A stretch of 54,082 bases of DNA from CAZEDU01 sp964511185 (GTDB taxonomy: Bacteria > Myxococcota > Myxococcia > Myxococcales > Myxococcaceae), in contig CAZEDU010000018.1 of the NCBI GenBank assembly GCA_964511185.1, positions 1 through 54,082 on the forward strand, written 5' to 3'. Positions 48,413-54,082 of the stretch are shown piece by piece (position 1 is the first letter of the stretch; every line of letters starts with the position of its first letter). The position numbers were made by a program, and so were the translations under genes. Under the pieces are notes generated by a model. It was not told the DNA's origin, did not search any database, and saw only the letters and a list, made by a program, of their open reading frames with translations.

Positions 48413-49813
48413 ATGCGCACGCTGATTGAGAAGGGCACGGTCGCGACGGCGGCCGACGTGTTCAAAGCCGACGTCCTCATCGAGGGCGAGAAGATCGCGA
48501 TGGTCGGCACCGACCTGAAGGCGAGCCTGAGCAAGCTCGGCAACCCGGGCTTCGACCAAGTCATCGACGCGAGCGGCAAGTACGTGCTCCCCGGCGGCAT
48601 CGACCCGCACACGCACCTCGACATGCCGTTCGGCGGCACCACCAGCGCCGACGACTTCGAGACCGGCACGCGCGCCGCGGCCTTCGGGGGAACCACCACG
48701 GTCGTCGACTTCGCCATTCAGCCGCAGGGCTCGAGCCTGCGCGCGGGCTTGGACGATTGGCGGAAGAAGGCGGAGAAGGCCTGCCTCGACTACGGCTTTC
48801 ACATGATCATCCGGGACGTGAACAAGGACTCGCTCGCCGAGATGGACCGGCTGGTGAAGACCGAGGGCGTCACGTCCTTCAAGCTGTTCACCGCGTACCC
48901 CGGCGTGTTCCTGGTGGACGACGCGTCCATCTTCCGCGCCATGCAGCGCACCGGCGAGAACGGCGGGCTCATCTGCATGCACGCCGAGAACGGACCGGTC
49001 ATCGACGTGCTCGTCGAGCAGGCGCTCGCGAAAGGCAACATCGCGCCGAAGTACCACGCGCTCACCCGCCCCGCGCGGCTCGAGGGCGAGGCCACGCACC
49101 GGGTCATCGCGCTCGCCGAGGTCGCGAACGTGCCTGTGTACATCGTGCACCTGTCGGCGAAGGAAGCGCTGCAGCAGGTCCGCGAGGCGCGCGATCGCGG
49201 CGTGGCGGCGTACGCGGAGACGTGCCCGCAGTACCTCTTCCTCTCGTACGAGAACTACGAAGAGCCCGGCTTCGACGGCGCGAAGTACGTGATGAGCCCG
49301 CCCTTGCGTCCCAAGGGCAACGAAGAGCACCTGTGGCGGGGCCTGCAGCAAGACGACCTCGCGCTGGTGGCGACCGACCACTGCCCGTTCTGCATGAAGG
49401 GCCAGAAGGAGCTTGGCCGGGAGAGCTTCGCCAAGATCCCCAACGGCGCGCCGGGCGTCGAGATGCGCATGAGCCTCTTGTGGGACGGCGGCGTGCGGAC
49501 CGGCCGGCTGACGGTTCAGCGGTTCGTGGAGATCACCAGCGCCGCGCCGGCGAAGCTCTTCGGCCTCTCGAGCAAAGGCACCGTCGCGCCCGGCTACGAC
49601 GCGGACCTGGTCGTGTTCGATCCCGACAAAGAGACCAAATGGTCGGCGAAGACCCACCACATGCGGGTCGACTACAACCCATACGAAGGGCGCGTGACCA
49701 AGGGGACGCCGACGCAGGTCTTCTCGCGCGGCAACTTGGTCGTCGATGGCGACAAGTGGTTGGGCAAAGCCGGCGCCGGCAAATTCCAGAAGCGCTCCGC
49801 CCGAGCCACCTAA
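48413..49813 (+). CDS. hydA: dihydropyrimidinase / hydantoinase
   Basis: Opens the ring of dihydrouracil or dihydrothymine to N-carbamoyl-beta-amino acids. The 466 residues show the metal motif HTHLD (H66, H68), the carbamylated Lys in TSFKLFTAYP (K157), and IVHLSAKEAL, TCPQYLFLSY and ATDHCPF (Asp ligand). The ending GYDADLVVFDPD is the usual C-terminal barrel strand. It is the second gene after the ureidopropionase-like one, so the pathway order is reversed relative to the gene order. No dihydropyrimidine dehydrogenase gene is visible here. Confidence 0.9.
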   Translation: MRTLIEKGTVATAADVFKADVLIEGEKIAMVGTDLKASLSKLGNPGFDQVIDASGKYVLPGGIDPHTHLDMPFGGTTSADDFETGTRAAAFGGTTTVVDFAIQPQGSSLRAGLDDWRKKAEKACLDYGFHMIIRDVNKDSLAEMDRLVKTEGVTSFKLFTAYPGVFLVDDASIFRAMQRTGENGGLICMHAENGPVIDVLVEQALAKGNIAPKYHALTRPARLEGEATHRVIALAEVANVPVYIVHLSAKEALQQVREARDRGVAAYAETCPQYLFLSYENYEEPGFDGAKYVMSPPLRPKGNEEHLWRGLQQDDLALVATDHCPFCMKGQKELGRESFAKIPNGAPGVEMRMSLLWDGGVRTGRLTVQRFVEITSAAPAKLFGLSSKGTVAPGYDADLVVFDPDKETKWSAKTHHMRVDYNPYEGRVTKGTPTQVFSRGNLVVDGDKWLGKAGAGKFQKRSARAT

Positions 49814-49830
49814 AGCTCCCGCCCACCAAG

Positions 49831-49859
49831 GGGGGACCGTCCCTGAAAGGGACTGTCCC
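49831..49859. repeat. paired GGGACTGTCCCC-type palindrome element
   Basis: GGGGACCGTCCC (49831-49842) and GGGACTGTCCCC (49848-49859), separated by TGAAA, the same design as at 29704-29732. It lies in the short convergent gap between the dihydropyrimidinase and RNase H genes. It might fold and stop transcription from both sides, although the other copy is in a divergent gap, so that cannot be its only role. Confidence 0.75.
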
Positions 49860-49878
49860 CGGCCGTCCCGAGCCCCGC

Positions 49879-50400
49879 TCAGGCAGAGCGCGCCAGTAGA
49901 ACCGCCAACCTCGGAACAATGTCTTCCTTGGTAGGCCCCGCGACGCCGCGCGCCGCGCTCTGTGCCAGCGCATCGACCAGCTCGTTGAGCGGGTGTCCCG
50001 CGTGTCCCCTTACCCATTGGTAGTGGACCCTCAACGCGGAGGCTCGCGCATCGATCGCTTCGATCAGATCCCGATTCAACACGCCCGACCCTTCCGCCGT
50101 GCGCCAGCCCCGCTTGCGCCAGCCATGGATCCACTTCGAGAGCGCGTTGACCACGTACTGTGAGTCCGACGAGAGCTCGACGGTCGCGCCGTGGGGAATC
50201 CCCTCGAGCGATTGCAGCACCGCGCGAAGCTCCATGCGGTTGTTGGTGACCTGAAACTCGCCGTCGCGCTCGTAGCGTTGGCTGCCGAATCGCAACGCCG
50301 ACCGCTCTCGATCAAACACGATGAACCCCGTTCCCCCGGGGCCGCCGGGGTTGCTGAGCGACGAGCCATCCGCGAACGCCACGAACCGAGCGACTGTCAT
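49879..50400 (-). CDS. rnhA: ribonuclease H
   Basis: Cleaves RNA in RNA-DNA hybrids. The 173 residues contain the acidic catalytic set: FADGSSLSNPGG (Asp), NRMELRAVLQSLEG (Glu), SSDSQYVVNAL (Asp), and VRGHAGHPLNELVDALAQSAA (late His and Asp), all type 1 RNase H features. It is 9 bp after the NCS1 transporter gene on the same strand. Confidence 0.93.
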   Translation of the reverse strand: MTVARFVAFADGSSLSNPGGPGGTGFIVFDRERSALRFGSQRYERDGEFQVTNNRMELRAVLQSLEGIPHGATVELSSDSQYVVNALSKWIHGWRKRGWRTAEGSGVLNRDLIEAIDARASALRVHYQWVRGHAGHPLNELVDALAQSAARGVAGPTKEDIVPRLAVLLARSA

Positions 50401-50409
50401 AGACCTTCC

Positions 50410-51972
50410 CTAACCCATCGCCGCGCCGACCGACGCGCGCTTCGTCATCGACCTCATCGCCAGATAAACCAACCCCGACAAGAAGAACCCCGTGAACCAA
50501 GCGTAGACGTAGATCGCGTCGAAGAACCCCGGCTCGCCCTGCAGCACCTTCGTCGCCTTCAAGAAACCCGGCACATTGGGGATCACGCCGATCACCAGCG
50601 CGACCATCGCCGTCCAATTCACGCGTCCATACCGCCCGTCGATTCGATACAGGTCCGGCACATCCAGCTCGCGGCGGCGGATGATCCAATAGTCCGCGAT
50701 CATGATGCCGGCGATCGGCCCGAGCAGCCCCGAGTACCCGACCAGCCAGGTGAAGATGTACGTGTCGGCGCTCTCGAGGAATTTCCACGGCATCATCGCG
50801 ATGCCGAGCAAGCCGGTAATGAGCCCGCCCGTCTTGAACGAGATGAACCTGGGCGCCAGGTTCGCGAAGTCGTTCGCCGGGCTCACCACGTTCGCGGCGA
50901 TGTTCACCGAGATGGTCGCGATGCCCACGCCCAGGAGCGAGACCACCGCCACCAACAGCCGAACGCCCGTCGAGGCAATCAACGGCTCAGTGAACCCTTG
51001 CGGCGGCGTCGACGCCGTCAACTGAGAGAGCAGAAACACCGGGTCCCACAGCTTGCTGACGTCGGTGCCGTGCAGGATCGCCTGCGCCGCGCTGGTGATC
51101 ACCACGCCCATCGCGGAGAACGCGATCATCGTCGTCGGCAGCCCGAGCGCCTGCCCCAGCATCTGCTCCCGCTGCCCTTTGCCGAAGCGCGTGAAGTCCG
51201 GGATGTTCAAGGACAGCGTCGCCCAGAAGCCGATCATCGCGGTGAGCGACGGCACGAAGACCTTCCAGAACGCGCCGACCGAGTGGAAGCGCGACGGCTG
51301 CTCCAGCATCGGCCCCAAGCCACCCGCGCGGCCGACCGCCCAGAGGAGCAGCACCGCCGCCATCACCAACACGATCGGCGCCGCCCAGTTCTCGAAGATG
51401 CGCACCGAGTTCATGCCTCGGTAAATGATGAAGATGTTGAGCGCCCAGAAGATGAGGAAGGTGATGGCGCTCGAGAGGCTCAAGCCCAGGATCGACGCCG
51501 CCCCGCCGAGCTCGGCGAACCCCGGCCAGATCGCGACGATGAAGGTCTTCACCGCCTCGCCGCCGATGAAGGTCTGAATCCCGAACCAGCCGCACGCGAC
51601 GATGGCGCGAAGGACGGCCGGCACGTTCGCGCCCATCGTCCCGAACGACGCGCGCGCCAGCACCGGGAACGGAATGCCGTAGCGCGTGCCCGGGTGCGCG
51701 TTGAGCAGGATCGGCACCAGCACGATCAGGTTGCCGATGCCGATCGTCATCAAGGCCTGCCACCAGTTCATGCCCTCGGCGACCAACCCGCCCGCCATCA
51801 TGTACGTGGGGATGCAGTGGGCCATGGAGATCCACAGCGCCGCGAAGTTGTAGGTCGTCCAGTTGCGGTGCGCGGGTGGAACCGGCGCCAGATCTTCGTT
51901 GAAGAGCGGGCTCGTGCCGATGTCCGCCGGCAGCTCCGCGAGTGCGTCCTTCGCCGCTTCGCTCGATTGCAT
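50410..51972 (-). CDS. NCS1-family nucleobase/hydantoin transporter
   Basis: A 520-residue, about 12-helix secondary transporter. Helix 1 region LWISMAHCIPTYMMAGGLVAEGMNWWQAL, and HPGTRYGIPFPVLARASFGTMGANVPAVLRAIVACGWFGIQT, are typical of NCS1 proteins for cytosine, uracil, allantoin or hydantoin. The dihydropyrimidinase and ureidopropionase-like genes across the convergent gap make a uracil, thymine or hydantoin substrate likely (inference). The start has GGGGGA about 4 bp upstream of the ATG. Confidence 0.9.
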   Translation of the reverse strand: MQSSEAAKDALAELPADIGTSPLFNEDLAPVPPAHRNWTTYNFAALWISMAHCIPTYMMAGGLVAEGMNWWQALMTIGIGNLIVLVPILLNAHPGTRYGIPFPVLARASFGTMGANVPAVLRAIVACGWFGIQTFIGGEAVKTFIVAIWPGFAELGGAASILGLSLSSAITFLIFWALNIFIIYRGMNSVRIFENWAAPIVLVMAAVLLLWAVGRAGGLGPMLEQPSRFHSVGAFWKVFVPSLTAMIGFWATLSLNIPDFTRFGKGQREQMLGQALGLPTTMIAFSAMGVVITSAAQAILHGTDVSKLWDPVFLLSQLTASTPPQGFTEPLIASTGVRLLVAVVSLLGVGIATISVNIAANVVSPANDFANLAPRFISFKTGGLITGLLGIAMMPWKFLESADTYIFTWLVGYSGLLGPIAGIMIADYWIIRRRELDVPDLYRIDGRYGRVNWTAMVALVIGVIPNVPGFLKATKVLQGEPGFFDAIYVYAWFTGFFLSGLVYLAMRSMTKRASVGAAMG

Positions 51973-51999
51973 GGGTCCCCCGATACGAAGCGGGGAACC

Positions 52000-52914
52000 T
52001 TACCAGGACCGGCGGCGAAGCCTCAGCCAACCCGTCAAGACGATGAGCGCCAAGCTGGCGCCACCGGTCGCCGCCGCGCAGCCGATCGCCTCCAAGCCCG
52101 CGGTGCCGGTGTTGCGCGCCACGACCTTGCGGCGCAGCTGGCCGACGTCGTCGCACAGGGTCGGCGGCTGGCCGCGCGGATAGGTCGAGCAGAAGCCTTG
52201 GCTGGTGCCGCTGTCGATGATCCGCTTCTTCGTGTCGCCGATGGGCGCTGACGCCTCCACCGTCGATCCGAAGATCTCCACGTGATCGAAGCCGAGCGCG
52301 TGGCCGATCTCATGCGTCAACGTGTTCTGCACGTCCGTCGCCACGCACGAGGTGTTCACGTTCTCGGGCGAGCACACCGGCGAGCCGACGGTGGTGAACA
52401 GGAACGACGTGCCGTCGAAGTGCGGTGACGCGTTCAGCTCGATGTCCGCGTCGAAGATCGTCCCGGTGCGAAAAGAAAACGTGGTCGTCGTCAGCCCGAT
52501 CACGTTGTCGTCGTAGTCCCAGCAGTTGTGCTTGTTCGAGCACGAGTCGTCGTTGAAGCACGTGTCGTTCGCCGGCACCACGTCGATGCACTTGGTCTCG
52601 CGAAAGACGACCACGTTGTTGTTCTCAGATCCGGGCACCTTCCCGACCAGCACGTTCGGCAGCCGCGGGCCCTTGATGAACTGGAAGTCGGAGCAGATGT
52701 TCGACAGCGCCTGCCAGCTCTGAAAGGACGCGTCGATCGCGTCGAACTCGGTCTCGCCCGGCGTCTGGCTGCTCCCGGCCGCTTGCACGTTGTACGTGAA
52801 CTGCCGGTTGTTCCACGCCAGGCACAGGCTCTCCTCGCGCGGCACCACCGTGCGGCGATACGGCAGCTCGGTCTGCGCGAGGAAGGTGAGCAGCAACAGC
52901 CCGGCGGGCAGCAT
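52000..52914 (-). CDS. secreted metalloprotease with MYXO-CTERM-like tail (copy 1)
   Basis: A 304-residue protein with a signal (LPAGLLLLTFLAQ), a Cys-rich domain, and a metzincin-like zinc site HEIGHALGFDH (HExxHxxGxxH, at 52282-52314). The end, GCAAATGGASLALIVLTGWLRLRRRSW, has the Cys, short hydrophobic span and Arg cluster of MYXO-CTERM signals, which are recognised by a myxosortase and anchor or release proteins at the surface. It starts 3 bp after the stop of copy 2, so the two are co-transcribed and both are matrixin-like. Substrates are unknown. Confidence 0.82.
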   Translation of the reverse strand: MLPAGLLLLTFLAQTELPYRRTVVPREESLCLAWNNRQFTYNVQAAGSSQTPGETEFDAIDASFQSWQALSNICSDFQFIKGPRLPNVLVGKVPGSENNNVVVFRETKCIDVVPANDTCFNDDSCSNKHNCWDYDDNVIGLTTTTFSFRTGTIFDADIELNASPHFDGTSFLFTTVGSPVCSPENVNTSCVATDVQNTLTHEIGHALGFDHVEIFGSTVEASAPIGDTKKRIIDSGTSQGFCSTYPRGQPPTLCDDVGQLRRKVVARNTGTAGLEAIGCAAATGGASLALIVLTGWLRLRRRSW

Positions 52915-52917
52915 CGT

Positions 52918-53799
52918 CTACGCCCTCCTCCGCCGGCCCCAGGCCAACACGATGGAGAGCAGCGCCAACGACGGTCCCCCCACGCCGCCTGCGCAGCTGC
53001 GCGCGGCATCCCCGAGCACCGGGTCCGCCTCGTTCACCACGCAGTCGCGGGTGAAGCTCCCCTTCGGGTACGCCTCGCACACGAACGACGTCGAGCCAGG
53101 GTCGACGTTGCGCTTCGACAGCTCCCCGTCCGGCGCCTTCGGGTTCATCGTCGACCCCGCGGCCAACGTGTGATCGAGGCCGAGCAGGTGGCCCACCTCG
53201 TGCGTCACCGTGTTCTGAATGTCGGCGCAGCGGCCGCCGCCCGCGAGCGTGCACGGCGTGTCCGACACGCTGAACCGAAACGTGAAGGAGTTCATCTCGA
53301 TGTCGGCGTCGAAGATGCGCCCGCTCTCGGGCTCGTAGCTCACGGTGGTGATCGCGATCACCCCCAGATCGTCTTCCCAGCAGTCGTACAGGTTGCGGCA
53401 CGTGCCCAACCGCCAGCACTGCGCGGACGGCCCGACCTCGTTCGCGCAGGACTTCTTGCGAAACAGGATGATGTTCTCGTTCGTGCTGGCGTTCTGCTCG
53501 TAGCCGACGACGCGCGACGCCGTCCGCGGTCCCTCCGGCAGCGTCAGGTTGCCGCAGTTGTCCAAGACCGCCTGCCAGGCGCCGTACGCCTTCGACACTG
53601 CCGTGAGCTCGTCACTGCCGCCCACGTCGTCGTCGCCGAGCTCGTTTTGCGTCCAGCCGATGGCGGTGCCCTCCGGCCACCACAGACAGTGCGGCGTGCC
53701 GGCGTACTTCGTTGGATCGACGCGCGCGCGGCTTCGCACGTACGGCTCGGATGACTGCGCGAGCGTGGCCGCCATCAAGGCGGTGATCACAACGGTCAC
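52918..53799 (-). CDS. secreted metalloprotease with MYXO-CTERM-like tail (copy 2)
   Basis: A 293-residue paralogue of the next gene. Signal peptide (VVITALMAATLAQS), then a Cys-containing beta domain with FDADIEMNS before the zinc site HEVGHLLGLDH (53170-53202) and the Met-turn-like AGSTMNP. It ends SCAGGVGGPSLALLSIVLAWGRRRRA, again a Cys, a hydrophobic span and an Arg cluster. It starts at GTG, overlapping the upstream gene by GTGA. Tandem pairs of this type are known in Myxococcus; here the two copies differ strongly in sequence outside the motifs. Confidence 0.82.
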   Translation of the reverse strand: MTVVITALMAATLAQSSEPYVRSRARVDPTKYAGTPHCLWWPEGTAIGWTQNELGDDDVGGSDELTAVSKAYGAWQAVLDNCGNLTLPEGPRTASRVVGYEQNASTNENIILFRKKSCANEVGPSAQCWRLGTCRNLYDCWEDDLGVIAITTVSYEPESGRIFDADIEMNSFTFRFSVSDTPCTLAGGGRCADIQNTVTHEVGHLLGLDHTLAAGSTMNPKAPDGELSKRNVDPGSTSFVCEAYPKGSFTRDCVVNEADPVLGDAARSCAGGVGGPSLALLSIVLAWGRRRRA

Positions 53800-54082
53800 G
53801 GATTCGCCTTGCGCTGAACCGGCCCCGGGAGCTTCGGCGTCTGCGGCGCCGGCGCGGTCGCGCCATCGGGCACCGCGGCGATCACCTGCGCCTTGAGCTT
53901 CTCGACCGTGATCACCTCGCGCGCCAGGGTGCTCGGCTGCTTGGTGACCGGATCCAGCAAGAGCGCGTCGCCGGCCGCCTTGTCCGGCACCGCGAACGAC
54001 GACTTGCCGTCGCTCGAGCGCTCGACGCGGTACTTGCCCTGCGCCATGCCCGTCAGGATGAACCGCCCCGTCCCGCGCTGCG
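53796..54082 (-). CDS. hypothetical protein (5' end beyond window)
   Basis: The frame is open to the right edge: translation from the edge reads RGTGRFILTGMAQGKYRVER and continues without a stop, and this sequence upstream of the ATG at 54047 is as protein-like as that after it. The real gene probably starts beyond the window. The visible part (at least 83 residues) is polar with strand-like segments and a Pro-rich end (APQTPKLPGP), with no recognised domain. Its stop overlaps the start of metalloprotease copy 2, so it is the first visible gene of that operon. Confidence 0.5.
   Translation of the reverse strand, partial: QRGTGRFILTGMAQGKYRVERSSDGKSSFAVPDKAAGDALLLDPVTKQPSTLAREVITVEKLKAQVIAAVPDGATAPAPQTPKLPGPVQRKANP

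Overview
The window reads as a stretch of a myxobacterial (Myxococcota) chromosome, probably from a draft or metagenome assembly. The evidence is very high G+C with codon-position bias on both strands, two metalloproteases with MYXO-CTERM-type C-termini, an MglA-family GTPase next to a DUF4388 protein, a CHASE2 adenylate cyclase, and one run of Ns. No rRNA, tRNA, CRISPR array, insertion sequence or prophage is visible. Coding density is high: no gene-free stretch exceeds about 300 bp, and the longest (about 150-170 bp, at 9050-9196, 15259-15416, 29666-29798, 33049-33203 and 45229-45398) are mostly start-side regions.

Layout. 1-3402: the 3' end of nuoG, then nuoH and nuoI (respiratory complex I). 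3432-5153: an AmpG-like transporter and a small 2Fe-2S ferredoxin-like protein. 5163-9049 (minus): a coiled-coil protein, five small envelope proteins resembling an enlarged YqjD/YqjE-type set, and an endonuclease/exonuclease/phosphatase-family protein. 9197-11727: an exported M1 aminopeptidase interrupted by the N gap. 11735-15258: serA, an M23 peptidase, and TetR and XRE regulators. 15417-23187 (minus): accD, folC, an alpha/beta hydrolase, an AMIN-domain coiled-coil protein and lptD.

23254-29665 is a cyclic-nucleotide block. A CHASE2 adenylate cyclase, a CRP-family regulator and a class II-type cyclic-nucleotide phosphodiesterase form one tight operon (make, sense, destroy). Tail-to-tail with it is a large protein carrying a divergent, insert-bearing class III cyclase domain that keeps both metal-binding Asp and the Asn/Arg pair. 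I regard this block as the most interesting part of the window.

29799-33395: purM-purN, a FAD oxidoreductase and rpmB. 33418-36583: murQ, anmK and an MglA-like GTPase joined by 4-base stop/start overlaps, so peptidoglycan recycling and a polarity-type GTPase are co-translated; a DUF4388 gene faces them. 37713-41826: a phosphatase-superfamily enzyme, a lipoprotein protease, an exported TldD-like protein and an acyltransferase. 41823-47444: envelope polysaccharide and membrane genes (nucleotide-sugar dehydrogenase, heparinase-like lyase, GtrA, DedA, HAD-IB). 47531-51972: reductive pyrimidine-breakdown enzymes, RNase H and an NCS1 transporter. 52000-54082: two tandem MYXO-CTERM metalloproteases downstream of a gene that runs off the window.
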